DNA of 64,000 nt from an uncultured Collinsella sp. (GCA_934668695.1 CAKUOD010000005.1:30934-94933); one strand, 5' to 3'. Positions 8,691-17,902 are shown, counted from the stretch's first letter. The notes: a model not told the origin generated them from the sequence alone. A program made the numbers and translations.

Positions 8691-9235
8691 CTTGTAGGTC
8701 CTTCGCCTTTCATCCACACGGGAATCCCGCATACCACTTCGACTGCGCGATCGGCCAGCTCCGCCACGCCCGCGTTCACGCGCGCGAGCGCGCGCCTCCA
8801 TGCCTCGGTCCCTTCATCGTAGCGCATCCCATCGGCGAACACGTCGACGGTGACCACCACCGTATACGCAGCGGCCTGAGCGAGCCGTTCGATGCCTCCG
8901 AGCACCTCGCGCGCCGCAGCGTCGGGGTCACGTGGGGACAAGCCGCCTTCCGCGAAGAGCTCGTTCGCAACCAGGTTGCCCACGTCCTCCAAAAGAAGCG
9001 TGCATCCGCGCGGAAGCCCGGGCACTGCGGTGCCCACGTCACGCGTGCGCTCGAGGGTGGAAAACCCCTTGCCCTCGCGCAGCGCCCGATGGCGCGCGAT
9101 GCGGCGGGCGCCCTCTTCCCCGAAGGGCTCCATCGTTGCCAGGTACACGCGAGGGCCGTCGTGCCCGAGGCACAGGGACTCGGCGTAGGCGCTCTTGCCG
9201 CTCGCGGCGGCGCCGATGACGAGCGTCACCGTCAT
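8687..9235 (-). CDS. cobU: Adenosylcobinamide kinase / adenosylcobinamide-phosphate guanylyltransferase
   Basis: It phosphorylates adenosylcobinamide and then transfers GMP to it. The 182-aa protein starts MTVTLVIGAAASGKS, with the P-loop at residues 8-15. RRIARHRALR carries the histidine expected to receive GMP, and LLLEDVGNLVANELF provides the Walker-B-like region. It ends VVCGIPVWMKGE, as CobU proteins do. The ATG overlaps the cobT stop (ATGA). The upstream extension of the frame lies inside cobT and is spurious. Confidence 0.93.
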   Translation of the reverse strand: MTVTLVIGAAASGKSAYAESLCLGHDGPRVYLATMEPFGEEGARRIARHRALREGKGFSTLERTRDVGTAVPGLPRGCTLLLEDVGNLVANELFAEGGLSPRDPDAAAREVLGGIERLAQAAAYTVVVTVDVFADGMRYDEGTEAWRRALARVNAGVAELADRAVEVVCGIPVWMKGEGPTR

Positions 9236-10374
9236 TTCCCGGCCTCGAAATGCTCGTAAGCAGCCATGCCAGTCGCCGTGAACGTCTTCCCATCCCGGTA
9301 CACGCGCAGCGCCGAATCCAGAAGGGGCAGATACGCCATGGCGCCCGCGCCCTCGCCCAAGTGCATGCCTGCGTCGAGGGGTGCCTTTATGCCGAGCTCG
9401 CGAAGGAGCTCCTGGCTTGCGGGTTCGCTTGATGCGTGGGTGCCCACGAGGTAGCCCAAGGCGTTGGGGCACAGGCGCGCCGCGCACAGGGCCGCCGTGC
9501 AGGATATGACCCCGTCGAGGAGCGCCGGCGCCTTCGAGGCAGCGGCCCCCAGGTAGAAGCCGCACATCGCCGCGATGTCGAAGCCGCCCACCTTCGAGAG
9601 CACGTCGATCGGGTCGGCGGGATCGGGCGAGTTCACGTCGATAGCGCGCTCGACCACGTCGCGCTTGCGCGCGAGCGAAGCGTCCGAGAGCCCCGCACCG
9701 CGCCCGACGAGGCTCCGCGCGTCCGCCCGGATGAGCACTGCGGCCACCGCCGCCGAGGTGGTCGTATTGCCGATGCCCATCTCGCCCGCGGCGAGAAGGC
9801 GCACGCCGGCGCGGGCAAGCCCGCACGCGACGGCGATTCCGACCTCGATCGCGCGCACGGCCTCATCGCGAGACATAGCGGAGCCGTGCGCGATGTTGCC
9901 GCTCCCCCGCCGCACGTTCGCGCGCACCATGCGCGCGTCTTCTATGCCCCGGGCCATACCCACGTCGATGGGCACGACCTCGGCACCCGCGAACGCCGCC
10001 ATGCGGCAGGCGCTCGTGGCCCCCTCGCACATGTTGCGCGCGACGGCTCGCGTCACGTCTTGCCCACTTTGCGACACGCCTTCGGCAACGACCCCGTTGT
10101 CGGAGAAGAATACCGCGAGCGCACGGGGGAACTCGGCCACCTCGGCGCTCCCCTGAGCTGCGGCGATACACGCGACGGCGTCTTCAAAGTCGCCCAATCC
10201 CCCCAAGGGGTGCGCGATGGAGTCCCACGCGGCGTACGCGGCGGCGCGGGCGCATTCGTCTGCGGGCACGATCCGGGAGAGCGCGGCTTCGAGCACGGCG
10301 CCCGGCGCCGACGAGAACGCGAGCTCGACTTCCTCGCGAATGCAGGCAAGCGCGGTTTCGGTTGTTTCAGCCAT
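9232..10374 (-). CDS. cobT: Nicotinate-nucleotide--dimethylbenzimidazole phosphoribosyltransferase
   Basis: It activates the lower-ligand base to alpha-ribazole phosphate. The 380-aa protein has the CobT strings VFFSDNGVVAEGVSQSGQDVT, AAGEMGIGNTTTSAAV, VGRGAGLSD, and the catalytic glutamate region in DAGMHLGEGAGA near the C terminus. The N-terminal 40 residues are longer and less conserved than in Salmonella CobT. The ATG at 10374 overlaps the cbiA stop (ATGGCTGA). No BluB or bza genes for making dimethylbenzimidazole are in the window, so the base must be imported or made elsewhere. Confidence 0.92.
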   Translation of the reverse strand: MAETTETALACIREEVELAFSSAPGAVLEAALSRIVPADECARAAAYAAWDSIAHPLGGLGDFEDAVACIAAAQGSAEVAEFPRALAVFFSDNGVVAEGVSQSGQDVTRAVARNMCEGATSACRMAAFAGAEVVPIDVGMARGIEDARMVRANVRRGSGNIAHGSAMSRDEAVRAIEVGIAVACGLARAGVRLLAAGEMGIGNTTTSAAVAAVLIRADARSLVGRGAGLSDASLARKRDVVERAIDVNSPDPADPIDVLSKVGGFDIAAMCGFYLGAAASKAPALLDGVISCTAALCAARLCPNALGYLVGTHASSEPASQELLRELGIKAPLDAGMHLGEGAGAMAYLPLLDSALRVYRDGKTFTATGMAAYEHFEAGK

Positions 10375-11749
10375 GCCGTCTCCTCTCTGCGAACGACGCT
10401 GCGGCAGATGCGAACGCGCGCGCAACGTCGGGGTTCGCGGGATAGTACACATGCGGAAAGCCCGCCGCCAGGGACGGGGTGGCCGTCATGCACGGCCAGC
10501 CCTTGTCGCGCCGGGGCTTCTGCGCCCAGAAGTCGCCGCCCGGGCAGGTGGACTGCCAGTAATGGAATTCGTGCGCGCGGATGCGTGTGCCGCGCGGCCC
10601 GTAGAGCCCGTCGCGTTGGGAAGTGAGCTCCACGTACCCGAAATGGGACAGCCTTCCCCCGTTCTCGCTTGCGCCCTCAAGGGCGCCCGCAACAGGCCAG
10701 CGCCGCCCCTCGCTATCGGCGATTTCGCGCTGCAGGTACAGAAACCCACCGCATTCGGCGACCGTCGGCATGCCGGATTCCACCGCGCGCCGCACCGCTT
10801 CGCGCATCGGCGCGTTCTCGGAGAGCTGCCGCGCATGGAGCTCCGGGTAGCCGCCCCCCAGATAGAGGGCGCTTGTCCCCCGGGGCAACTCGCTATCACA
10901 CAGGGGGCTGAAAAAGGCCAGCTCGCAACCCAGGTCCACGAGCGCGCGCAGGTTCTCCTCGTAGTAGAACGAGAACGCCTCGTCACGCGCGACGGCGACG
11001 ATAGGCCGCGCTCCCGCGATCGGCTCCAACCGGTAAGGTTCCTCGCGGATATCGGATGCTGTCGCCGCTATTTCGAGCAAGCGGACGACGTCGACGCTCT
11101 TTTCCACCAGCTCGGCCATCTTGTCGATGCGCGCGGAGAGCTGCTCGACCTCGTCGGCGGTCACAAGCCCCAAATGCCGGCTTTCGAGCGAGAACGCCTC
11201 GTCGGCGGGGATATTCCCCAAAACCGCGACGCCCGTGTGCTTCTCGATCGCAGGCGCCGCGTAGGCGCAGGCAGTGGCGCTCGTCTTGTTCAGCACGACG
11301 CCGCGCACGTTCGCACAAGGCAGGAACTCGGTAATGCCGCGGATTACGGCGGCGAGCGATAAAGACGCCCCGCGCCCGTTCACCACTAAAACGACCGGCG
11401 TTTCTGTGTCGCGCGCAACCTGGTAGCTGCTCGCGTCGGCCACGCCGAGCGCCATGCCGTCGTAGAAGCCCATGACCCCCTCGAGCACCGCGACATCCGC
11501 GCCCGCGGCGCCGCGTGCGAGCAGGGCGCGCAGCGTCGGGGCATCGGTGAAGAAGCCGTCTAAGTTGCCCGAGCGCGCGCCCACGACGCGGCGATGAAAG
11601 AGCGGATCAATGTAGTCGGGGCCGCATTTGAAGGCCGCGCATGCAAGGCCGCGGCGCGCGAGCGCGCGCAGGAGCGCGCACGTTACGACCGTCTTGCCGC
11701 TCCCGCTCGAGGGCGCAGCGACCATGAAGCGCGGGATGGACGTGCTCAC
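10367..11749 (-). CDS. cbiA: Cobyrinic acid a,c-diamide synthase (glutamine-hydrolysing)
   Basis: It amidates the a and c carboxylates of cobyrinate. The 460-aa protein has an N-terminal ATP-binding domain with APSSGSGKTVVT at residues 11-22, then FKCGPDYIDPLFH and LEGVMGFYDG. The C-terminal glutamine amidotransferase domain has LYLGGGYPELHA, the cysteine in TVAECGGFLYL, and HEFHYW. The GTG start overlaps the upstream cbiET stop (GTGA). All signature residues of the family are present. Confidence 0.93.
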   Translation of the reverse strand: MSTSIPRFMVAAPSSGSGKTVVTCALLRALARRGLACAAFKCGPDYIDPLFHRRVVGARSGNLDGFFTDAPTLRALLARGAAGADVAVLEGVMGFYDGMALGVADASSYQVARDTETPVVLVVNGRGASLSLAAVIRGITEFLPCANVRGVVLNKTSATACAYAAPAIEKHTGVAVLGNIPADEAFSLESRHLGLVTADEVEQLSARIDKMAELVEKSVDVVRLLEIAATASDIREEPYRLEPIAGARPIVAVARDEAFSFYYEENLRALVDLGCELAFFSPLCDSELPRGTSALYLGGGYPELHARQLSENAPMREAVRRAVESGMPTVAECGGFLYLQREIADSEGRRWPVAGALEGASENGGRLSHFGYVELTSQRDGLYGPRGTRIRAHEFHYWQSTCPGGDFWAQKPRRDKGWPCMTATPSLAAGFPHVYYPANPDVARAFASAAASFAERRRHG

Positions 11750-13218
11750 CGGGCGCCGCCTTCCCCACCTGAGGCGTTGCAGTTAGTAAGCGAGACCACC
11801 TCAACGGATGGGTTCCCCTCGGTAGAGGGATCCTCCCCGAAAGGCGACTCAGCAAGCGCGCCGACTTCGGCAAGCTCCTCGGCATCCGCGCCCGCACCAC
11901 GCGCGCTGACGAGGAACACGGGGTTTTGCGCCTTCATAAGATGGTGCGAGCCTACAGCCTCGGCACGGGCGGCCGACACCTGGCACGCCTCGAACCCCTT
12001 AAAGCGCGAACCCGAGAGGAGCGCGCACGCCTCGGTGAGCGTCTCAACGGTGACGCATGGCACGCACAGGCGAACCTGCGAGTTCTTCTCGAGCGCCGCC
12101 TCCACGATGGAGGGAAGCTCGCCCGCGCTCCCGCCGACGAACACGGCGTCGGGGACGGGCAGTTTCGCGAGCGCTTCGGGGGCGACACCGGGGACAGCAT
12201 GCACGTTGCCGCACCCGAATGCATCCGCGTTCTCTCGGATGAGCCGCACGCCGGCCGCGTTGCGCTCGACCGCCCATACCGACCCCGCTCGCGCGACGAG
12301 CGCCGCCTCGATCGACACGCTCCCCGTGCCGGCACCGACGTCCCACACGGTGTCGGTCGCGGTAAGGCGCAGCTTCGCGAGCGCGACGGCGCGTACCTCC
12401 TGCTTGGTCATGGGAACGTCGCCGCGGATGAAGAGCTCGTCGGGAATGCCCGAGGAAGCGTACGGCCAGCGGGAGATCGCGGCGCGGGATGCGCCCGCAA
12501 AGTCCGCAGTGGAAGAAGCCGCCGCGGGCGCAGACGCGCCGGCCGGCGCCTCGGAGGCTGCGCCAGAGCCCGCAGGCGACCCGGCGCAGCCTGCGAACTC
12601 GATAAGCATCACGTTCAGGTCGTCGAACGTCTGACCTGCGATTTCACTTGCGGTCGCGCAGGTGATGCGCTCGTCGGGGTACGACAGGCGCTCGGCCACC
12701 GTCACGCGCGCGTCCCCGAAGCCCCCCTGCACAAGCTCGCCCGAAAGCCGCGAGGGGTCTTCCCCGCCCGACGTGGCGAGGAAGAGCTCGCCTGCGCGCT
12801 CGGCCTCGGCCACAATGTCGCACGCCACGCCGTGAGCGCTCACGAAGCGCCAATCCTGCCATGGACGCGCGAGGCGCGCGGCGAGATACGACGCTGAGCT
12901 TATGCCGGGAATGACGTGCACGTCCACCTGCGCGTCGCCGGAGAGCGCCTCCACCAGGCGGCGCGCGCCGCTGAACAGCCCCACATCGCCCGTCATCACG
13001 ACCACGGCGCGCTGCCACGACGCCGCATCGGTGAGCGCGGCGACGATGTCCGCCGTCTTCACGAGCTCGCATCTCACCACGTCGGGCGGCACGTCGATGC
13101 CGACAAGCGCGCGATGAGCGCCGATGACCACGTCGGCGATGTCGATCGCGTCGAGCGCCGCGCGCGAGAGCAAGTCAGGGTTTCCGGGCCCCGCCCCGAT
13201 GATCGTTACCTTTCGCAT
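11746..13218 (-). CDS. cbiET: Precorrin-6Y C5,15-methyltransferase (decarboxylating), CbiE-CbiT fusion
   Basis: It methylates C5 and C15 and removes the C12 acetate carboxyl. Residues 1-205 form the CbiE domain (IIGAGPGNPDLLS at 6-18, VVVMTGDVGLFSGA, VHVIPGISSASYLAARL). An Ala/Ser/Gly/Pro-rich linker of about 35 residues follows. The CbiT domain then shows GDVPMTKQEVRAVALAKL, the SAM motif WDVGAGTGSVSIEAAL, and FVGGSAGELPSIVEA. A C-terminal tail of about 45 residues is less conserved. The ATG lies inside the end of cbiH. The open frame upstream of this ATG is a shadow of cbiH. Confidence 0.92.
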   Translation of the reverse strand: MRKVTIIGAGPGNPDLLSRAALDAIDIADVVIGAHRALVGIDVPPDVVRCELVKTADIVAALTDAASWQRAVVVMTGDVGLFSGARRLVEALSGDAQVDVHVIPGISSASYLAARLARPWQDWRFVSAHGVACDIVAEAERAGELFLATSGGEDPSRLSGELVQGGFGDARVTVAERLSYPDERITCATASEIAGQTFDDLNVMLIEFAGCAGSPAGSGAASEAPAGASAPAAASSTADFAGASRAAISRWPYASSGIPDELFIRGDVPMTKQEVRAVALAKLRLTATDTVWDVGAGTGSVSIEAALVARAGSVWAVERNAAGVRLIRENADAFGCGNVHAVPGVAPEALAKLPVPDAVFVGGSAGELPSIVEAALEKNSQVRLCVPCVTVETLTEACALLSGSRFKGFEACQVSAARAEAVGSHHLMKAQNPVFLVSARGAGADAEELAEVGALAESPFGEDPSTEGNPSVEVVSLTNCNASGGEGGAR

Positions 13219-13949
13219 GGAATCTCCCGATACCCGCGCGGCGTGACCATACGGCCGCCTACGCACTTCGTGTCCGCGTTGCCGACGAACACGGTAGTGA
13301 ACATGTCGGCGTCGAACTCCCCCAGCTCGGAGAGCCTGCACATGCCCGACTGCTGCCCCTCGCGCCCGATGTTTCGTACCCAGCCGCAGAGCGTGTCGGG
13401 GGCCTTCCATTCGAGCATAATCTTCGCCGCGCGCGAGAGCCTGTCGGCGCGCTTTCTGCTGCGCGGGTTGTACAAACAGATGCAGAAGTCGGCGCTCGCC
13501 ACGGCGGCGAGTCTGCGCTCGATGACCTCCCACGGCGTGAGCAGGTCGGAGAGCGACACGACCGCGAAGTCATGGGCAAGCGGGGCGCCGAGCACCGCCG
13601 ACCCGCTCTGAGCCGCGGTGGCCCCGGCGATAACCTCCACGTCTACATCGGGGTAGTCCTCCGCAAGCTCCAGCACGGGGCTCGCCATGCCGTACACGCC
13701 CGCATCACCGCTGCACACGAGCGCCACGGCTTCTCCGCTCTGCGCGCGCGAAAGCGCCAGGCGGCACCGTTCGACCTCGTGCATCATCGGCGTCGCGAGA
13801 TGCGCCGCGTCGGGCACGGCGGCGAGCGCGAGCTCCACGTATTTCGTGTACCCCACAACGATGTCGGCCGCCTCGAGCGCGCGCCGGGCCGCAATCGTCA
13901 TGCCGTCGGGGCCGCCCGGGCCGATCCCCACCACGAAGAGCTTTCCCAT
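13206..13949 (-). CDS. cbiH: Cobalt-precorrin-3 / precorrin-3B C17-methyltransferase
   Basis: It methylates C17 with ring contraction. The protein of about 247 aa starts MGKLFVVGIGPGGPDGMT, the tetrapyrrole-methylase glycine loop. It continues with VVGYTKYVEL, ALVCSGDAGVYGMA, VEVIAGATAAQSGSA, DFCICLYNPRSRKR and the C-terminal TTVFVGNADTK, all typical of CobJ/CbiH. The start is taken at ATG 13949, which has GGAG at a suitable distance and overlaps the cbiG stop; a GTG one codon upstream (13952) is equally in frame. Confidence 0.93.
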   Translation of the reverse strand: MGKLFVVGIGPGGPDGMTIAARRALEAADIVVGYTKYVELALAAVPDAAHLATPMMHEVERCRLALSRAQSGEAVALVCSGDAGVYGMASPVLELAEDYPDVDVEVIAGATAAQSGSAVLGAPLAHDFAVVSLSDLLTPWEVIERRLAAVASADFCICLYNPRSRKRADRLSRAAKIMLEWKAPDTLCGWVRNIGREGQQSGMCRLSELGEFDADMFTTVFVGNADTKCVGGRMVTPRGYREIPCER

Positions 13950-15082
13950 CACCGCTCCTTAAACGAAAGTTCGATAGTTACCTTGGAAAACGCGACGGTC
14001 ACGCCGCCGTGAGCGAGCTTCGGGAAGATAAGTTTGCCCCCGTCCGCGAGCGCCGCGCGCTCGCACACGTTGTCGACCCCCACCGTCGCGCGCACGAAAT
14101 CAGATGGCGAAACGCTGCCTTCGACCTGCGACAACTCCTCTGCGGAATACGTCGCAAGCGGGATATTGCGCGCGCGGCAGAAGGCGAGCAGGCCCTCCTC
14201 GTGCGCCTTCACGTCGATCGTCGCCGCCTCGCGCACGGCCGAAGGCGAGATGCCCGCCTGCCCGCACGCGAGAAGAAACGCCTCCCCGATCGCTTCGGCG
14301 CACGCACCGCGACGGCACCCTATGCCCGCAACGATGCAGGGCACGACAAGGCGAAGCGGCTTGGGCGCAGGCGCCTGCGCCCGCACGCCCGCCGGCTTCC
14401 CCGTCTCACCGGCGGGCACGACCTCGCCCGTAGTCTCCGCCGCGCGAACGGACGCACCTGCATTCGCGCCAGCGAACGGCGACACGACGATATCGGCCCG
14501 AGCACGGTCGGACACAATGTCAACCCCCTCAGGCGGCTGTCCCGAAATCGGCATGTCGGAATAGAGCGCCACGCGCCCGCCCGAAAGCAGCCGCGCCGAC
14601 ACTCGCTTGATAGCCTCGGGATTCGAAACGGCGAGCCCCGCACAGCGCGCCCACGTATCCACCGCCCACACGCCGCGGACGTCGGTCGCCGTGGTGATGA
14701 CGGGGATGGCCCCTGCCGCGCGTGCCACAGTTTGCGCAAGCTCGTTCGCACCGCCCAAATGCCCCGACAAAAGCGGGATGGCAAAGCGCCCCGCCTCGTC
14801 GATCACCACAACCGCGGAATCGCTTGCCTTCGAGGCGACATGCGGCGCGATCGCCCGCACGGCGATGCCCGCCGCGCCCACGAACAGAAGCGCGTCCGAC
14901 GCTTCCCACGCGAGCGCCGTCCATGCGCGCAGGTCGGCCTTCCCCTCGCCGAACCCACGCGAAACGGAAACGTCCCAGTCAGGGTCATCTTCACCTGTCT
15001 GCGCGCAATCGGAAAGCGCGCGTGCGGTGCGCTCCGCCAACGCATACCCCCTCTCAGTGAACGCTATACAGGAAACCCTCAT
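13949..15082 (-). CDS. cbiG: Cobalt-precorrin-5A hydrolase
   Basis: It opens the delta-lactone of cobalt-precorrin-5A and releases acetaldehyde. The 377-aa protein has the N-terminal CbiG region (CIAFTERGYALAERTA), then VGAAGIAVRAIAPHVASKASDSAVVV and PLLSGHLGGANELA, which resemble the conserved core. A linker rich in Ala, Gly and Pro leads to the C-terminal CbiG domain (VAGIGCRRGA, TIDVKAHEEGLLAF, VCERAAL). The ATG follows the cbiL stop directly with no gap. Confidence 0.92.
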   Translation of the reverse strand: MRVSCIAFTERGYALAERTARALSDCAQTGEDDPDWDVSVSRGFGEGKADLRAWTALAWEASDALLFVGAAGIAVRAIAPHVASKASDSAVVVIDEAGRFAIPLLSGHLGGANELAQTVARAAGAIPVITTATDVRGVWAVDTWARCAGLAVSNPEAIKRVSARLLSGGRVALYSDMPISGQPPEGVDIVSDRARADIVVSPFAGANAGASVRAAETTGEVVPAGETGKPAGVRAQAPAPKPLRLVVPCIVAGIGCRRGACAEAIGEAFLLACGQAGISPSAVREAATIDVKAHEEGLLAFCRARNIPLATYSAEELSQVEGSVSPSDFVRATVGVDNVCERAALADGGKLIFPKLAHGGVTVAFSKVTIELSFKER

Positions 15083-15772
15083 CTAGCGCACCACCATCGT
15101 CGAGAAGTAGCTACCCCGATCGGGCACATCGTCGAGCGAGCGGTACACGCGCTCGCCCGGGAGCCCACAATCCTCTACGAGCTCGGCACCGTCGAAGGCG
15201 CCCTCCTCGCAAAGGATGCGCTTCGTGTCCGCAAGCGAGCGGCGCGCCTTCATGACCACCTTCGTCCCCGGCCAGCCGATTGCGCGGCGCACGTCGTCGT
15301 AGCCGCCGGGCACGATGTGCAGAGGCGACGACATCTCGGGCGTGAGGTCGCGCTCGAGCGCCGCGGCGACCGCGCAGAAGCTCGGCACGCCGGGAATGGC
15401 ACGCGCCTCGAACCCGCGGGCGCGCACGTCGGGCGCTATGCGCTGGAAGGTGGCGTAGATGCTCGGGTCCCCCAGGTTCAGCAGCGCGACGTCGCGGGCC
15501 GCATCCAGGTGCGCGACAAGCTCGCGAACAAGCGAGGCATGCTCGGCCGCGCGGCGCTCAAGATCGCGCGTCATCGAGAATCGCACGGGGATCACCGTCT
15601 TGCCTGTAAGGTCGACGGCGCCGCGCACGATGTCGAGCGCGACCATGACCCCGTCCGCCGTCTGCGGTGCGGCGATGACCGGACACGATTCGATTGTGCG
15701 GACGGCCTTGATCGTGAGCAGCTCGGGGTCGCCAGGCCCCGTGCCCACCCCGTACAGCACGCCTTTACTCAT
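15083..15772 (-). CDS. cbiL: Precorrin-2 / cobalt-factor-II C20-methyltransferase
   Basis: It performs the first committed methylation after cobalt insertion. The 229-aa tetrapyrrole methylase starts MSKGVLYGVGTGPGDPELLT with the glycine loop at 8-15. It has VALLNLGDPSIYATF and IPGVPSFCAVAAAL, and KVVMKARRSLADTKRIL near the C terminus, matching CbiL/CobI rather than CbiH or CbiF. The ATG at 15772 overlaps the cbiD stop. An upstream in-frame ATG would extend into cbiD and lacks family similarity. Confidence 0.92.
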   Translation of the reverse strand: MSKGVLYGVGTGPGDPELLTIKAVRTIESCPVIAAPQTADGVMVALDIVRGAVDLTGKTVIPVRFSMTRDLERRAAEHASLVRELVAHLDAARDVALLNLGDPSIYATFQRIAPDVRARGFEARAIPGVPSFCAVAAALERDLTPEMSSPLHIVPGGYDDVRRAIGWPGTKVVMKARRSLADTKRILCEEGAFDGAELVEDCGLPGERVYRSLDDVPDRGSYFSTMVVR

Positions 15773-16949
15773 ACGTCGCCCCCAATTCCCCGATAACTGC
15801 ATCGGCGCCCGACGTGCGGAAAAGCTCGCGGCGCTCGGCGTCGAACACGACCGCGGCGATATCGCATGCGCCCGCCGCGCGGCGGCGCAACCTGTCCTCG
15901 GTTGCCGCAGCGAGCGAGGCGCGCGCAGCGTCCCCCACGCCGGCGGCCTCGATTGCCTCGAGCGCCGCCGTGGTCGTGACCGACGACATGATCTCGCGCA
16001 CGGTCTTCGCGTCCGCGCCGGCCAAGGCCGCGTGGGCGGCCAGAATCTCCGCGCGGCAGTCGGCGGTACGCGAATGGGTGTCCATGATTCCGCCCGCGAC
16101 CTTCACCAGCTTGCCGATGTGTCCCACAAGAAGGACATTGGTAAATCCCTCGCGAACGCAGCAATCAATCGCATCGCCCACGAAGTTGGAGATGAAGACC
16201 ATCGGCGCACCGTTTAGGTGGAAATGCCCCGAGATGAACTGCTCGCCGTAGTTACCGGGCGTGAGCACGACTCCGCGCCGCCCCATAGCCGCATGCTGCC
16301 GGATCTCGAGCTCGATGCTGTCGCGCAAGGCAGCGAGGCTGCGCGGCTCGACGATGCCCGTCGTGCCCAGGATGGAGATTCCGCCCTCTATCCCCAGGTG
16401 CGGATTGAAGGTCTTTTCGGCAAGGGCAACACCCTCGGGTACCGAAATCGTCACAGCAATATCTCCAGAAAAGCCGTGCGCGGCGCACACCTCGCGCACC
16501 GCCGAAGTGATCATCGCGCGCGGCGTCGCGTTGATGGCGGCCGCCCCCACCGGCTGCTCGAGCCCGGGCAACGTCACGCGCCCCACGCCCACGCCGCCAT
16601 CGACGGAAACTTCCGATTCGCGCGCGGGCACGCCCTTGCTGCCCGCAGCGCCCGTGCCCGACCCCGCATTTTCCACGCGCGCGTACACGAGCACGCCGTC
16701 GGTCACATCGGCATCGTCGCCTGCGTCCTTTCGCACGGCGCACTGGGCGCACCCCTCGCCGATGCATGCGTCGACCACGTCCGTCTCGACGGGCAGCCCG
16801 CCGGGCGTGACGATCGACACGCGGCCGGCGGGCTTTCGTGACAAGAGCATCTCGCAGGCGGCCTTCGCCGCGAGCGCGGCACAGCTCCCCGTCGTGTAGC
16901 CGCAGCGCAGGCGGGTCGTCCCGGTATATATGTAGTGCTCGAAGGCCAC
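15765..16949 (-). CDS. cbiD: Cobalt-precorrin-5B C1-methyltransferase
   Basis: It methylates C1 in the anaerobic branch; this enzyme and CbiG mark the oxygen-independent route. The 394-aa protein begins with a GTG giving MAFEHYIYTGTTRLRCGYTT, then GSCAALAAKAA. It has the long conserved block ISVPEGVALAEKTFNPHLGI, followed by GGISILGTTGIVEP, and LTPGNYGEQF, VGHIGKLVKVAGGI and DTHSRTADCR. Length and motifs fit CbiD well. The start lies 2 nt inside the intergenic step from cbiF; the open frame upstream overlaps cbiF. Confidence 0.93.
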   Translation of the reverse strand: MAFEHYIYTGTTRLRCGYTTGSCAALAAKAACEMLLSRKPAGRVSIVTPGGLPVETDVVDACIGEGCAQCAVRKDAGDDADVTDGVLVYARVENAGSGTGAAGSKGVPARESEVSVDGGVGVGRVTLPGLEQPVGAAAINATPRAMITSAVREVCAAHGFSGDIAVTISVPEGVALAEKTFNPHLGIEGGISILGTTGIVEPRSLAALRDSIELEIRQHAAMGRRGVVLTPGNYGEQFISGHFHLNGAPMVFISNFVGDAIDCCVREGFTNVLLVGHIGKLVKVAGGIMDTHSRTADCRAEILAAHAALAGADAKTVREIMSSVTTTAALEAIEAAGVGDAARASLAAATEDRLRRRAAGACDIAAVVFDAERRELFRTSGADAVIGELGATYE

Positions 16950-16950
16950 G

Positions 16951-17742
16951 CTAGCTGCTCGCCTTCCGATACCCCGTGGCAAACGAAGGGTCGTAAAGCT
17001 TGCTGCGCTCGTACGACTCCGCTTGCGCACCGTCGTGCGCAAGCCCGCCGCGAACTCCGAGCACGCGGCCCACCACCACGAGCGCCGTGCGGTCGATGCC
17101 CTCTCGCGCGCCCGCATCGGCGAGCGTGCCCACTGTGCAGTGCACCACGCGCTCCTCAGGCCAGGTCGCCTTGTACACGAGCGCCGCCGGCTCGTCGGAG
17201 CTGCGGCCCGCGGCCAAAAGCTCGGCGGAAAGCTCGGCGAGCATACCCGAGCTCAGGAAGATGACCATAGTCGAGCCGCTTTCCGCCATGGTGCGCATGC
17301 CCTCGCCCGCGGGCATGGGGGTACGTCCGGAAAGCCGCGTGATCACGACCGACTGGCTGATTCCCGGCAGCGTGTATTCCTGGCGAAGCGCCGCCGCGGC
17401 ACCGCAAAAGCTCGACACGCCGGGCACCAGCTCGTAGTCCACGCCGCGCGCGTCGAGTGCGTCCATCTGCTCCTGGATGGCGCCGTACAGGCACGGGTCG
17501 CCCGTGTGCAGGCGCACCACTTCCTCGCCCCGCGCATCCGCCGCGCACATCACGTCGAGCACTTCCTCCAAGGTCATGTGCGCGCTGTCGTAGACGATGC
17601 AGGATTCCTTGCACTCAGCGAGCAGCTCGGGGTTCACAAGGCTTCCCGCCCAAACGACCACGTCGGCCGCGCGCAGAAGGCGCGCCCCGCGCAGCGTGAT
17701 AAGGTCGGCGGCGCCCGAGCCTGCGCCAACGATATGAATCAT
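16951..17742 (-). CDS. cbiF: Cobalt-precorrin-4 / precorrin-4 C11-methyltransferase
   Basis: This is the first gene of the 17-gene leftward operon. The 263-aa tetrapyrrole methylase begins MIHIVGAGSGAADLITLRGA, then VVWAGSLVNPELL, VRLHTGDPCLYGAI, YELVPGVSSFCGAAAAL and VITRLSGRTPMPAGE, which are characteristic of CbiF/CobM. The start at 17742 is preceded by a GGGAAGG ribosome-binding site; the frame continues upstream but without similarity. The promoter must lie in 17743-17910, divergent from the cbiK promoter. Confidence 0.93.
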   Translation of the reverse strand: MIHIVGAGSGAADLITLRGARLLRAADVVVWAGSLVNPELLAECKESCIVYDSAHMTLEEVLDVMCAADARGEEVVRLHTGDPCLYGAIQEQMDALDARGVDYELVPGVSSFCGAAAALRQEYTLPGISQSVVITRLSGRTPMPAGEGMRTMAESGSTMVIFLSSGMLAELSAELLAAGRSSDEPAALVYKATWPEERVVHCTVGTLADAGAREGIDRTALVVVGRVLGVRGGLAHDGAQAESYERSKLYDPSFATGYRKASS

Positions 17743-17873
17743 CCGAGCCTTCCCTTCCCGTTTCTCATCGCAACCGTTTACGCCGCCATTCGCGCAGCGG
17801 GCAAAACACGGTGCCTGCAGCGGCAATCGGCGCAAATACGCAGGCAGGAGGCGCAATGCAGCCCGCCCTGGCT

Positions 17874-17902
17874 TTGACACGTTCACAAGTGCCCACTATC
17901 AT
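17874..17902 (+). promoter_or_regulatory. Sigma-70-type promoter for the cbiK/transporter operon
   Basis: TTGACA at 17874-17879, a 17-bp spacer and TATCAT at 17897-17902 match the consensus closely. The -10 region sits in the near-palindrome ACTATCATAGT, so a divergent start for cbiF may overlap it. The predicted 5' leader of about 290 nt contains the cobalamin riboswitch. Confidence 0.75.

Noticed and set aside
14009..15796. A 595-codon plus-strand frame over cbiG and cbiL
   Set aside because: Arg/His-rich antisense translation of GC-rich genes with strong family matches on the other strand.
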